A stretch of 64,000 nt of DNA from Pseudomonas benzenivorans (GCF_900100495.1 NZ_FNCT01000010.1:124001-188000), one strand, 5' to 3'. Counted from the first letter of the stretch, positions 16,163 to 24,655 are shown. Notes: generated from the sequence alone by a model not told the origin. Program-made: numbers and translations.

Positions 16163-17092
16163 TCACCTATCCACCCGCCGCAGCCGCGCCCGTTCGTAGC
16201 GCGGGTAGAGGTGGCTGACGCTGCGGATCAGCTCGTAGCGCGACAGGCTGATCCCGGCGAAGCGCTCGGGAATCGGCGTGCGGATCAGCTCGTTCATCTC
16301 CGCGCCCTGCTCGGCGCCGTCGCGCATGACGCCGTCCAGCCAACCGAGGTAGTCGCGCATCTGCTTGAACGGCGCGGCGCTGCTGGCGAGCGGGCCGTGA
16401 CCGGGGACGATCTGCTTCCAGGGCAACGCTTGCAGGCGCTCGAGGTCGGCCAGCCACAGGTCCAGTCCCGGCGTGCCGGGCGTGGTCAGGGCACGCTGGT
16501 AGAACAGCAGGTCGCCGGCGAACAGCACGCCGCTGGTCTCGTCGAGAATCGCCAGATCGGCGCCGCTATGCCCGCGCAACCCGATCAGTTGCAGCCGGCG
16601 GTTGCCGACCTGTAGCGGGCCGGGCGTCAGGGTTTCCGTCGGCAGGCGCACCTCGGTGCCGCGCATCCAGTCGCCGACCAGGCGGTACATGTTCTCCGCC
16701 ATGGCCTCGCCCTGCTCGGCCAGCAACTGCGTGGTGCCGGCCAGCGCGGCGATCGGCACGTCGGCGAAGGCCTGGTTGCCCAGCGCATGATCCGGGTGAT
16801 GGTGGGTCAGCAGCAGTTTGAGCACCGGCTTGTCGGTGACCCTGGCAATCGCCTGGCGCAAGGCCTCGCCGTAGCGCCTGGACGGCCCGCTGTCGATCAC
16901 CAGCACACCCTGGTCACTGACGATGAACCCGGTGTTGACGATGTTGCCGCCGTTGGCCGCGGCGAAGTTGTCGGTGCTGCCCTCCAGCAGCCAGACGCTT
17001 TCGGCGATCTGCCGGGGCTCCAGCCTGTAGTCGAAGTCGGCCCGCGCCGCCAGCGAGCAGCAGATCAGGGCCAGTACCAGTATCCAGCGCAT
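16163..17092 (-). CDS. Quinoprotein-associated metallo-beta-lactamase-fold hydrolase
   Basis: Exported metallohydrolase of 309 residues of the type found beside quinoprotein dehydrogenase genes ('quinoprotein relay system'). Signal peptide about 1-19 (ends AARA). The zinc motif HHHPDH (in LLLTHHHPDHALGNQ) and later ligands in GHSGAD, FAGDLLF and VPGHGP are all visible. GTGs precede the frame, but ATG at 17092 with GGAGAGG upstream is the better start. Its substrate is unknown; genomic association suggests a role in the periplasmic alcohol-oxidation system. It lies 56 nt downstream of the EthD-like gene on the same strand. Confidence 0.85.
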   Translation of the reverse strand: MRWILVLALICCSLAARADFDYRLEPRQIAESVWLLEGSTDNFAAANGGNIVNTGFIVSDQGVLVIDSGPSRRYGEALRQAIARVTDKPVLKLLLTHHHPDHALGNQAFADVPIAALAGTTQLLAEQGEAMAENMYRLVGDWMRGTEVRLPTETLTPGPLQVGNRRLQLIGLRGHSGADLAILDETSGVLFAGDLLFYQRALTTPGTPGLDLWLADLERLQALPWKQIVPGHGPLASSAAPFKQMRDYLGWLDGVMRDGAEQGAEMNELIRTPIPERFAGISLSRYELIRSVSHLYPRYERARLRRVDR

Positions 17093-17148
17093 AGACACCT
17101 CTCCTCTTGCGGGGATTCAGACGGCGCCGCGGGTACGGCGCGCAAGGC

Positions 17149-17466
17149 TCAGGGTGCGAGTTGGACTTCGCTGATCTGTACCAGCGGCTGGCTGTCGGTG
17201 AAGTTCGGCAGGTCGCCCATGATCCGTTCCGCATGCGCTGCGAAGCTCTGCTGGAAGCTGTCGACGCTGTCGAAATACAGGTGGCCCATGGCGATGAAAG
17301 GCGCCGGAGTATCCGGCGCGGCGCTGGCCAGCCCCCGATCCACGGCAATGGCTTTGCAGGCCTCGCCCAGGCATTTGCGCACGATGTCCATGTGCTGGGT
17401 GCAGTAGTAGCCGAAGTCGAAATGCACGCCGGGGTTGTTGGGGTAGAGCACGCTGACTTTGATCAT
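17149..17466 (-). CDS. EthD-family small protein
   Basis: Dimeric alpha/beta-barrel protein of 105 residues in the EthD family (MIKVSVLYPNNPGVHFDFGY, CTQHMDIV, FIAMGHLYFDSVDSFQQSF). Members often assist or catalyse small-molecule redox or degradation reactions, but no activity can be assigned. Start ATG at 17466 with AGGA about 11 nt upstream. It is followed on the same strand by the metallohydrolase, probably in one transcript. Confidence 0.8.
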   Translation of the reverse strand: MIKVSVLYPNNPGVHFDFGYYCTQHMDIVRKCLGEACKAIAVDRGLASAAPDTPAPFIAMGHLYFDSVDSFQQSFAAHAERIMGDLPNFTDSQPLVQISEVQLAP

Positions 17467-17554
17467 GGGGGTTGTCCTGGTGGTGATTCGGCCGGATAGG
17501 GTAAACGCATTATTCGCGGCGGGTCGCTTCCCGGAGGACCGCCTCCCGCCGGTG

Positions 17555-17622
17555 GTGGGAGCGGTTGGGCGGCACTCCGCTTGACCGCGATGCTTTGCCC
17601 GCTCGCGGCCAAGGCCGCTCCT
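17555..17622. repeat. REP-like palindromic repeat
   Basis: GTGGGAGCGG...CCGCTCCTAC with inner GACCGCGA and TCGCGGCC arms; fills the gap between the EthD-like and SoxYZ-like genes. Confidence 0.65.
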
Positions 17623-17638
17623 ACGGATCAGGCGAGGC

Positions 17639-18394
17639 TCACAACGCTGCCTTGAACTCGTTGCCGTTGTTGTCGCGCAGCCACAGCTCGGTTTCGCCTT
17701 CATCCTTCAGGTCCAGGCTGAGGGTGGGGTTCTCGCTGACCGCCGGGAACAGCTCGAGCCTAGCCAGAATCTTGCCGCTGGCGTCGCGCAATTCGGCCTG
17801 GTTGAGGTAGAACTCGGGAATGCCGCCGACCAGGCCGTTGTCCATCGGATGGGCGATCTGCAGGCGCAGGCGGCTGGCGTCGGCCAGCACGAAGCGCCTA
17901 CCCAGCACCTCGCCCAGGTGTTCCTCCCAGCCGGCCTGGGCGCGCACCACGCTGGGCGCGGTACAACCGCCGCCGGCCGCGTCGATCTGGGTCGAGCCGA
18001 CATGCCAGAGGCCGTCGCGGGTCAGCACCGCCGCGCGGAGCGGCGTGGCCTGTTCGATGCGGATGCGAATGGCCAGGCGCAGCAGCACCCGCTCGCCAGG
18101 GGCGAAGTCGAAGATCTGCGGGATCGGATTGAGCTCGGCCCAGGCCAGGATCCGCTCGACCTGGCCGGCGAAGGCACTGGCGTCGACCTGGATCGGCACC
18201 TGTCGGGCGTCCTCGGCAAAGGGCGGTGCCTGCAGCTTGACCCGCTGGTCGAAGACGAAGGGCGCGCCGTCGAGCAGGCGCGCGTGGTAGTAGTCCCACA
18301 TCACCGAGGTGACCGGGTCGGCCTCGCCGCCCCAACTGTCCCAGGGCAAGGCGAACAACGCCAACAGCAGCCAAGAACGCCAATCCAGCGCCAT
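17639..18394 (-). CDS. Quinoprotein-associated SoxYZ-like fused carrier
   Basis: Exported protein of 251 residues with an N-terminal SoxY-like and a C-terminal SoxZ-like half. Signal peptide is about 1-21. The carrier cysteine lies in a GGGC motif (DAAGGGCTAPS, about residue 142) at the end of the SoxY-like half; the SoxZ-like half contains IAHPMDNGLVGGIPEFYLNQ and NPTLSLDL. In sulfur-oxidising SoxYZ the Gly-Gly-Cys arm carries substrates; here the load is unknown. The ATG at 18394 fits AGGAGGT spacing better than the preceding ATG. Its frame starts 67 nt after the family-3 binding protein stop on the same strand. Confidence 0.85.
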   Translation of the reverse strand: MALDWRSWLLLALFALPWDSWGGEADPVTSVMWDYYHARLLDGAPFVFDQRVKLQAPPFAEDARQVPIQVDASAFAGQVERILAWAELNPIPQIFDFAPGERVLLRLAIRIRIEQATPLRAAVLTRDGLWHVGSTQIDAAGGGCTAPSVVRAQAGWEEHLGEVLGRRFVLADASRLRLQIAHPMDNGLVGGIPEFYLNQAELRDASGKILARLELFPAVSENPTLSLDLKDEGETELWLRDNNGNEFKAAL

Positions 18395-18461
18395 CATCCA
18401 CCTCCTGCCACGGAATTCACCTGCAACGGGGGACCGAACGACTCGCCTCTCGGCGATCGGC

Positions 18462-19364
18462 CTAGTCGGCCTCCTGGTACAGGTCCGGCAACTCGTAGCG
18501 CAGACCGTAGTGACCATAGAGCCGCTTGACCTTGCCGGCGAGGATCAGCTCCTCGAGCTGTTCCTCCAGGGCATAGGCCAGTTGGCGGTTGCTCTGATGC
18601 ACCGCCATGCCGATGTCCCAGACCTGCTTGCCCATCTTCGGGTAGGCGTTCTCCGCCAGTGCCAGCTGGCTGTCGGCCGCCTGCTTGAGGTGCCAGTCGA
18701 TCTCGCCGCGCAGCGCCATCACCGCATCCACCTCGCCCTGCTTCATCCCGGCGAAGGCTGCCTGCGGGTTGCGGAAATGGTGGGTCTGGCGGCTGAGCAT
18801 GCCCTCGAACACCGAGGACAGGTAAAAGGACGGCACGCTGTCGACCTCGACGCCGATCGGGTGCTGCTGGAACACCGCCACGCTGGGCACCGCCTCGAGG
18901 CGGCGGCGGTCATAGGCGACCTGCCAGCGCTCGCGCTGGTAGGGGCCGAACATCACCACCAGTTCGTTGACCAACTCGCCGAACTCGTTGCTCATGTAGG
19001 AGAAGTCGCGGTCGTAGGGCACCCGCAGCATCACGTCGGCCAGCTCATGGGGACGCAGGTAATGCCCACGCCAGATGTAGTCGCGCAGGTCGTCGTCGAG
19101 CTTCTCGCCGGGCGGCGCCCAGATCAGTTCGAGCTTGAGACCCAGCCCCTCGGCCAATGCCTGGGCCAGTTCGACGTCGACGCCGCGCGGCTGGCCATCC
19201 TGCTGGAAGCTGTAGGGCGGGAAATCCTGGTACACCGCGACCCTGAGCACGCCGGACTCGACGATCGAGTCGAAGTCGCGCACCGGCGCCTGGGCCTGGG
19301 CCGGCAGGGCCACCAGCCACAGTGCGCTGAGCAGCGCGCTCAACAGCAGGACGATCGGGCGCAT
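18462..19364 (-). CDS. Quinoprotein-associated family-3 extracellular binding protein
   Basis: Exported type II periplasmic binding protein of 300 residues (signal peptide about 1-26, ends AQAQA). Family features are SGVLRVAVYQDFPPYSFQQ, RGVDVELAQALAEGLGL and LEEQLEELILAGKVKRLYGHYG. Homologues (MoxJ/MxaJ-like) accompany PQQ methanol and ethanol dehydrogenases and are thought to aid maturation or electron transfer, not solute import. The ribosome-binding site GAGGAG lies in the last codons of the cytochrome c550 gene, so the two are translationally coupled. Confidence 0.88.
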   Translation of the reverse strand: MRPIVLLLSALLSALWLVALPAQAQAPVRDFDSIVESGVLRVAVYQDFPPYSFQQDGQPRGVDVELAQALAEGLGLKLELIWAPPGEKLDDDLRDYIWRGHYLRPHELADVMLRVPYDRDFSYMSNEFGELVNELVVMFGPYQRERWQVAYDRRRLEAVPSVAVFQQHPIGVEVDSVPSFYLSSVFEGMLSRQTHHFRNPQAAFAGMKQGEVDAVMALRGEIDWHLKQAADSQLALAENAYPKMGKQVWDIGMAVHQSNRQLAYALEEQLEELILAGKVKRLYGHYGLRYELPDLYQEAD

Positions 19365-19369
19365 GACGG

Positions 19370-19789
19370 TTACTCCTCGATAGCGACGCTCTCCAGGTAG
19401 GTGCGCACGGCCCACAGCGCTTCCTGGCTGAGGTAGTCGGCCATCTTCGGCATGTACACCCGACCGTCGCGCACCGCGCCGTTGATCACCCGCTCCTTGA
19501 ACCACTCGTCGCCCATGGCGCCGGCTTCCAGCAGGCGCAGGTCGGGGGCGATGCCGCCGGACTTGGCTTCCAGGCCATGGCAGGCGGCGCAGTTCTGGTT
19601 GTAGGCCGAGGCGCCGATCTCGATCGCCTTGGGATTATCGCGATAGGGGTTCTCTTCCAACCACTCTTCGCCCAGCGGCTCCAAGCCCTGGGTGTTGACT
19701 GCTTGCGGCACCACATCGCCATGCGCCCAGAGGTTGGCCGAGAAGGCCAACAGCAAGAGTGCGAAACCGGTGTTTTGTTTGCTTTTCAT
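19370..19789 (-). CDS. pedF: Cytochrome c550, electron acceptor of the alcohol dehydrogenase
   Basis: Periplasmic class I cytochrome c of 139 residues (ExaB/PedF type). Signal peptide about 1-22 (ends LWA). Heme is bound at Cys67-x2-Cys70-His71 (QNCAACHG); a methionine in RVYMPKM is the likely sixth ligand. The N-terminal AHGDVVPQAVNTQGLEPLGE and NPYRDNPKAIEIGASAYNQN are family hallmarks. It should accept electrons from PedH and deliver them to a terminal oxidase. GAGG lies about 9 nt before the ATG. A candidate regulator box is 113 bp upstream; the binding protein, SoxYZ-like carrier and others follow. Confidence 0.92.
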   Translation of the reverse strand: MKSKQNTGFALLLLAFSANLWAHGDVVPQAVNTQGLEPLGEEWLEENPYRDNPKAIEIGASAYNQNCAACHGLEAKSGGIAPDLRLLEAGAMGDEWFKERVINGAVRDGRVYMPKMADYLSQEALWAVRTYLESVAIEE

Positions 19790-19901
19790 GTTTCAGACCT
19801 CATCGAGTGCACGCAAGACGCCTTTGTGGAGCTTGGTTGTAGACATCTTAGGAAGACCGGGGCGGGCATCGAATGCTGCTTTGGTGGCTCGCAGCTAGTC
19901 C

Positions 19902-19912
19902 CTTGGTAGTAG
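19902..19912. promoter_or_regulatory. Candidate regulator box upstream of cytochrome c550
   Basis: CTTGGTAGTAG, 113 bp upstream of the cytochrome start and within the 270-bp gap to the cupredoxin-like gene. Confidence 0.45.
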
Positions 19913-19967
19913 GGCTTGCGGGGGTGCTTCGCGCTGCCGGATGGCCTCTATGGCGAAGCCGCCAACT

Positions 19968-20041
19968 GTGGGCGCGGCCTTAGCCGCGATAAGCCGCTGG
20001 AATCAAGAGATTCGCAGCAGCGTGGCTCAAGCCACTCCCAC
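19968..20041. repeat. GTGGG...CCCAC palindromic repeat
   Basis: Outer arms GTGGG/CCCAC; inner GCGGCCTTAGCCGC and GTGGCTCAAGCCAC are two small hairpins. Lies just after the cupredoxin-like gene and may also act as its transcript end. Confidence 0.6.
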
Positions 20042-20059
20042 AAGAACCACGGCCAGCCG

Positions 20060-20497
20060 CTACTTGACCAGGAAGTGGCCGAGCATGCCCTTGTGCTCCA
20101 GGCCCTTGGCGTAGAAGGGGAATTTGCCGGGTTTGATCGGCACGAAGAAGATCTCCGCCTGGCCGGCATCCTCGAACTCAAGTTCGGTGAGGGTGATCGC
20201 CTTGATCTCCACGCCGCCGGCCTCGACCTTGCGCAGGAAGATCGCGGTGGCGAACTCCGGCGCCTGGAAGGCGTACTCCTTCTGCCCGCTGGCGATGATC
20301 TTGAGCTGGTAGGCCTTGCCGGTCTCCAGCTGGTATTCGCGCTGCGACATCGCGTAGTCGCTGTCCTCGTTGCCCAGGCGCAGGTCGGGCAGCGAGACGG
20401 TGCGGCGGGTCAGGTCGCCCTCGGCGTGCAGGTTGTCGAAGCCGATCAGGCTGCCGATCAGCAGCAGCGGCAGAAGCAGGGTTTTCAGGAGTCGCAT
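20060..20497 (-). CDS. Cupredoxin-like periplasmic protein
   Basis: Exported protein of 145 residues; signal peptide about 1-25 (ends LHA). The C-terminal half has the cupredoxin pattern (YQLKIIASGQKEYAFQAPEF, FFVPIKPGKFPFYAKGLEHK GMLGHFLVK). His and Met residues at the C-terminus (EHKGMLGHF) are candidate copper ligands, but the usual ligand Cys is missing, so metal binding is uncertain. AAGGTGAG precedes the ATG. It is divergent from the binding-protein gene at 20657, sharing a 159-bp promoter region with two candidate regulator boxes. Confidence 0.75.
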   Translation of the reverse strand: MRLLKTLLLPLLLIGSLIGFDNLHAEGDLTRRTVSLPDLRLGNEDSDYAMSQREYQLETGKAYQLKIIASGQKEYAFQAPEFATAIFLRKVEAGGVEIKAITLTELEFEDAGQAEIFFVPIKPGKFPFYAKGLEHKGMLGHFLVK

Positions 20498-20563
20498 AGT
20501 GCTCACCTTTTTTATTGTTGTACGGGGACGGCCCAATCCTAGGGCGCGCCGCACCACGCGGGG

Positions 20564-20578
20564 CTACTACCTTGGTAC
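20564..20578. promoter_or_regulatory. Candidate regulator box, divergent promoter
   Basis: CTACTACCTTGGTAC, containing the symmetric TACC-TT-GGTA; 67-81 bp upstream of the cupredoxin-like gene and 79-93 bp upstream of the binding-protein gene. Confidence 0.5.
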
Positions 20579-20586
20579 GGCCTGAC

Positions 20587-20597
20587 TGGTACTTTGT
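20587..20597. promoter_or_regulatory. Second candidate regulator box, divergent promoter
   Basis: TGGTACTTTGT, matching the pqqA-proximal TGGTACTTTGG (3324); 60-70 bp upstream of the gene at 20657. Confidence 0.4.
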
Positions 20598-20656
20598 GCA
20601 TATTTCCCGGCCCGCCTGCTGTTCCTATGCTGGCAATACCTACCCAGGAGTTGCCG

Positions 20657-21847
20657 ATGCGCCCGCTCAGCCGTTATCTCTTGCTTTGTGCCGTGGCCAC
20701 TTTTGCCGGCATACCTGCGAGCCAGGCCAACAGCCCCGCCGAGCTACAGGTGCGCATCGGCTACCTGGCCTACGTCCCGGAGACCGGCCCGCTGCTCTCC
20801 AACGTCATCCCCGAGCCTGAGGACGCCGGCCGCCGCGGCGCCGAGTTGGCGATCGGCGACAGCAACAGCACCGGGCGCTTCCTCAAGCACGCCTACGGCC
20901 TCGACGTGGCCGAGCGCGACGACGGCGCCAGCCTGCTGGTTGCCGCCAACGAACTGCATAAACAAGGCGTACGGCTGTTCGTGGTCAACGCCCCGGCGGC
21001 GACCCTGCGCCAGCTCAGCCAGGCGCTGCCGGACAGCCTGCTGTTCAATGCCGGCAGCGCCGACGATCGCCTGCGCCAGAGCGAGTGCCTGAGCAACGTG
21101 CTGCACACCCTGCCGAGCCGGGCCATGCTCGCCGATGCCCTGGCGCAGTTCCTCGCCGTGCGCAAATGGACGCGCTGGCTGCTGATCAGCGGCCCCACCG
21201 AGGACGATGCGGCCTATGCCGCGGCGCTCAAGCGCGCGGCCAGGCGCTTCGGCCACAAGATAGTCGCGGAGAAGGCCTGGAGCTTCGACAACGACCAGCG
21301 CCGCAGCGCCCAGGCGGAGATGCCGCTGTTCACCCAGACCGCCGAGTACGACGTGGTGCTGGTGGCCGACGAACGCGGCGACTTCGGCGAATACCTGCCC
21401 TACCAGACCTGGTACCCGCGCCCGGTCGCCGGCACCCAGGGCCTGACCCCCACCGGCTGGCACAAGACCGTCGAGACCTATGGCGCCGCGCAGTTGCAAA
21501 AGCGCTTCGAGGCGCATGCCCAGCGCTGGATGAACGACCGTGACTTCGCCGCCTGGATCGCCGTGCGCAGCATCGCCAGCGCGGTGAGCAAGCTGCGCCA
21601 GAGCGACGCCGCGGCGATCCGCGAGCTGGCCCTGAGCGACCAGCTGCCGCTGGACGGCTTCAAGGGCCGCAAGCTGAGCTTTCGCAGCTGGAACGGCCAG
21701 CTGCGCCAACCGATCCCCCTGGTGCAGCCGCGCGCCCTGGTCAGCAATTCGCCGCAGGACGGCTTCCTGCATCCCAGCAGCGAACTGGACAGCCTCGGCT
21801 ACGACCAACCGGAGGTGAGCTGTGATCTGGCTGGCAGCCGTACTTGA
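20657..21847 (+). CDS. PQQ-ADH-system ABC-type substrate-binding protein
   Basis: Exported type I binding-protein homologue of 396 residues, of the kind linked to PQQ-dependent alcohol catabolism. Signal peptide about 1-24 (ends ASQA). Recognisable stretches are RIGYLAYVPETGPLLSNVIP, RRGAELAIGDSNSTGRFLKH and RKWTRWLLISGPTEDD. CAGGAG precedes the ATG. It heads the plus-strand series binding protein, beta-propeller, ABC ATPase, ABC permease. The C-terminal residues (SCDLAGSRT) run up to a palindromic repeat, so the end may have been altered by repeat insertion. Confidence 0.88.
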   Translation: MRPLSRYLLLCAVATFAGIPASQANSPAELQVRIGYLAYVPETGPLLSNVIPEPEDAGRRGAELAIGDSNSTGRFLKHAYGLDVAERDDGASLLVAANELHKQGVRLFVVNAPAATLRQLSQALPDSLLFNAGSADDRLRQSECLSNVLHTLPSRAMLADALAQFLAVRKWTRWLLISGPTEDDAAYAAALKRAARRFGHKIVAEKAWSFDNDQRRSAQAEMPLFTQTAEYDVVLVADERGDFGEYLPYQTWYPRPVAGTQGLTPTGWHKTVETYGAAQLQKRFEAHAQRWMNDRDFAAWIAVRSIASAVSKLRQSDAAAIRELALSDQLPLDGFKGRKLSFRSWNGQLRQPIPLVQPRALVSNSPQDGFLHPSSELDSLGYDQPEVSCDLAGSRT

Positions 21848-21857
21848 TGGTGCGCAC

Positions 21858-21888
21858 GGCGCACCCTACACCGCTCGTAGGGTGCGCC
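21858..21888. repeat. GTAGGGTGCGC-type palindromic repeat
   Basis: Perfect 12-bp arms GGCGCACCCTAC and GTAGGGTGCGCC with a 7-nt loop, between the binding-protein and beta-propeller genes. Confidence 0.8.
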
Positions 21889-21931
21889 CTGCCCCAACAA
21901 CACCAGCCCCTACAACAAGAGGATCGAACCC

Positions 21932-22897
21932 ATGCGTCTTAGCCACCTTGCCTGTGCCATCGCTCTCGGCCTCTCCAGCCACACGACCCTGGCCGCCACC
22001 GCCTACGTGTCCAACGAGAAGGACGACAGCATCAGCGTGATCGACCTCGACAGCCTGGAGGTCAGCGCCACCCTGGAGGTCGGCATGCGCCCGCGCGGCC
22101 TGCTGCTGTCCAGCGACAACAAGCTGTTGTACATCTGCGCCAGCGACTCGGACCGGGTGCAGGTGATGGACCTGGTCACGCGCAAGATCGTCAAGGAGCT
22201 GCCCTCCGGCGCCGACCCCGAGCAGTTCGCCCTGCACCCCAACGACCGCTGGCTGTACATCTCCAACGAGGACGATGCGCTGGCCACGGTGGTCGACACC
22301 CAGAGCGACGAGGTGCTGGCGCAGATCGACGTCGGCGTCGAACCCGAGGGCATGGCGGTCAGCCCGGACGGCAAGTGGGCGGTCAACACCAGCGAAACCA
22401 CCAACATGCTGCACTGGATCGACACCGCCACCCAGCAACTGGTGGACAACACCCTGGTCGACCAGCGCCCGCGGCATGTCGAGTTCGATTGCGACGGCAA
22501 GCGTCTGTGGGCCTCGGCCGAGATCGGCGGCACGGTCAGCGTGATCGACGTCGCCAGCCGCCAGGTGCTCAAGGTGCTGAACTTCCAGATCAAGGGCGTA
22601 CACCCGGACAAGGTGCAGCCGGTCGGGGTCAAGCTCAGCGCCGACGGCAAGCTGGCCTTCGTCGCCCTCGGCCCGGCCAACCACGTGGCGGTGCTCGACG
22701 CCAAGACCTACGAGGTGCTCGACTACCTGCTGGTCGGCCGGCGCGTCTGGCATATGGCCTTTACCCCGGACCAGAGCCAGCTACTGACCACCAACGGGGT
22801 CAGCGGCGACGTCTCGGTGATCGACGTCGCCTCGCTCAAGGTGAGCAAGTCGATCAAGGTCGGCCGCTACCCCTGGGGCGTGGTGGTCACCCCGTGA
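21932..22897 (+). CDS. PQQ-dependent catabolism-associated beta-propeller protein
   Basis: Exported YVTN-type beta-propeller of 321 residues; signal peptide about 1-21 (ends TLA). Blade repeats are plain: AYVSNEKDDSISVIDLDSLE, LYICASDSDRVQVMDL, LYISNEDDALATVVDT, and VSVIDVAS appearing twice. Family members sit beside PQQ dehydrogenase and ABC exporter genes; the role is unknown. Its TGA stop overlaps the GTG start of the ABC ATPase (GTGA). Confidence 0.9.
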   Translation: MRLSHLACAIALGLSSHTTLAATAYVSNEKDDSISVIDLDSLEVSATLEVGMRPRGLLLSSDNKLLYICASDSDRVQVMDLVTRKIVKELPSGADPEQFALHPNDRWLYISNEDDALATVVDTQSDEVLAQIDVGVEPEGMAVSPDGKWAVNTSETTNMLHWIDTATQQLVDNTLVDQRPRHVEFDCDGKRLWASAEIGGTVSVIDVASRQVLKVLNFQIKGVHPDKVQPVGVKLSADGKLAFVALGPANHVAVLDAKTYEVLDYLLVGRRVWHMAFTPDQSQLLTTNGVSGDVSVIDVASLKVSKSIKVGRYPWGVVVTP

Positions 22898-23622
22898 ACG
22901 CCCTCGCGGTGAGCGGCGTCGGCTTCGCCTACGGTGCGCGCCTGGCCCTGCAGGACGTCGGCTTCGCGGTCGCCCCCGGCAGCTTCGCCGCCCTGCTGGG
23001 GCCCAACGGTGCCGGCAAGTCGACCCTGATCGCCCTGCTCACCCGCCTCTACGACCTGCAGCGCGGCGACATCCGGGTGATGGGCCACAGCCTGCGCCAG
23101 CAGCCGCGCCAGGCCCTGGCGCAGCTCGGCGTGGTGTTCCAGCAGAGCACCCTGGACCTGGACCTGAGCGTCGAGCAGAACCTGCGCTACCACGCCGCCC
23201 TGCACGGCCTGGCCAAGTCGCTGGCCGGCGCGCGGATCGACGAGGAGCTGGCCCGCCAGCAGCTCGGCGAGCGCCGGCACGACAAGGTCCGCGACCTCAA
23301 CGGCGGCCACCGCCGCCGCGTCGAGATCGCCCGCGCCCTGCTCCATCGCCCGCGCCTGCTGCTGCTCGACGAGGCCAGCGTCGGCCTCGACCCGGCCAGC
23401 CGCCTGGCGCTCAACCGGCATGTGCGCCAGCTGTGCCGCGACGACGGCCTGGCAGTGCTCTGGACCACCCACCTGCTGGACGAGGTGCAGGCCGACGACG
23501 AGCTGCTGATCCTCAACCGCGGCCGCCTGGTCGCCCAGGGCCTGGCCAGCCGGATCGGCGCCGACGACGCCAGCCTGGCCGCGACCTTCGAGCGCCTGAC
23601 CAGCAGCGAGGCCTGCATATGA
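22894..23622 (+). CDS. ABC transporter ATP-binding protein
   Basis: ATPase subunit of 242 residues. Walker A is GPNGAGKST (about 35-43), the Q-loop VVFQQSTLD, Walker B LLLLDEASVGLDP, and switch TTH. The signature motif is degenerate: LNGGHRRRVEIARAL instead of LSGGQ. GTG start overlaps the beta-propeller stop by 4 nt, indicating coupling. It pairs with the permease at 23864 as an exporter in the PQQ alcohol-oxidation locus; the cargo is unknown. A 240-bp gap with a REP-like repeat separates the two. Confidence 0.92.
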   Translation: MNALAVSGVGFAYGARLALQDVGFAVAPGSFAALLGPNGAGKSTLIALLTRLYDLQRGDIRVMGHSLRQQPRQALAQLGVVFQQSTLDLDLSVEQNLRYHAALHGLAKSLAGARIDEELARQQLGERRHDKVRDLNGGHRRRVEIARALLHRPRLLLLDEASVGLDPASRLALNRHVRQLCRDDGLAVLWTTHLLDEVQADDELLILNRGRLVAQGLASRIGADDASLAATFERLTSSEACI

Positions 23623-23656
23623 AGACTTCACGGCCAGCACGGGTAGAGCGCAATCG

Positions 23657-23727
23657 CGTAGGAGCGGCCCATGGCCGCGATCCGCTCGAGCATTCGACGC
23701 CCGTTCGCGGGCATGGCCCGCTCCTAC
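23657..23727. repeat. REP-like repeat within the ABC transporter unit
   Basis: CGTAGGAGCGGCCCATGGCC GCGA...CGCGGGCATGGCCCGCTCCTAC, a clean paired copy separating ATPase and permease genes; may stabilise the upstream message. Confidence 0.8.
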
Positions 23728-23863
23728 AAACACCTCGCAACCTGGGAGCGGTCTCGGCCGCGTCGTTCTTCCATTTCTCATGCCAAGAGCCCCAGCCGGC
23801 ATCTGCATTCCTGCTGCGCACGACCTGGGGCGGCCCCGCGCACCCTACCCAGGAGCCGCAGCC

Positions 23864-24655
23864 ATGAACGCCTACTGGTACTGCCTCGCCGGCATCGTGC
23901 AACGCGAATGGCTGCGCTTCGTGCTGCAGCGCTCGCGCTTCTTCAGCGCCCTGGTGCGCCCGCTGCTGTGGCTGCTGGTGTTCGCCGCCGGCTTTCGCGC
24001 GGCACTGGGCATCGCCATCATCGCCCCCTACGACACCTACATCACCTACGAGACCTACATAGTCCCTGGGCTGGCCTGCATGATCCTGCTGTTCAACGGC
24101 ATGCAGGGCTCGCTGTCGATGGTCTACGACCGCGAGATGGGCAGCATGCGCGTGCTGCTGACCAGCCCGCTGCCGCGGGCCTTCCTGCTGGCGAGCAAGC
24201 TGCTGGCGATCGCGCTGATCTCGCTGCTGCAGGTCTATGCCTTCCTCGCCATCGCCTGGCTGTACGGCGTGCAGCCGCCACCCGTCGGCCTGCTCGCTGC
24301 CCTGCCCGCCTTGCTGTTGGTGGCGCTGCTGCTCAGCGCCCTGGGCCTGCTGCTGTCCAACGGCATCCGCCAGCTGGAGAACTTCGCCGGGGTGATGAAC
24401 TTCGTGATCTTCCCGCTGTTCTTCCTCTCCTCGGCGCTTTACCCGCTGTGGAAGATGCGCGAGGCCAGCGAGTGGCTGTACTGGCTGTGCGCGCTCAACC
24501 CGTTCAGCCACGCAGTGGAGCTGGTGCGCTACGCCCTCTACCAGCGCCTGAACCTCAGCGCCCTGCTGGTCTGCCTGGGCCTGACCGCGCTGTTCGCCGT
24601 GCTTGCCGTGCTCAGCTTCAACCCGCAACACGCAGCCCTGCGCCGCGCCAATTGA
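23864..24655 (+). CDS. ABC-2 type exporter permease
   Basis: Integral membrane permease of 263 residues with six hydrophobic segments of the ABC-2 family. Typical features are the amphipathic N-terminal helix (QREWLRFVLQRSRFFSALVRP), TYIVPGLACMILLFNGMQGS, YDREMGSMRVLLTSPLPRAF and FFLSSALYPLWKM. AGGAG precedes the ATG. It partners with the ATPase at 22894, probably exporting a compound connected with quinoprotein function. Confidence 0.92.
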   Translation: MNAYWYCLAGIVQREWLRFVLQRSRFFSALVRPLLWLLVFAAGFRAALGIAIIAPYDTYITYETYIVPGLACMILLFNGMQGSLSMVYDREMGSMRVLLTSPLPRAFLLASKLLAIALISLLQVYAFLAIAWLYGVQPPPVGLLAALPALLLVALLLSALGLLLSNGIRQLENFAGVMNFVIFPLFFLSSALYPLWKMREASEWLYWLCALNPFSHAVELVRYALYQRLNLSALLVCLGLTALFAVLAVLSFNPQHAALRRAN

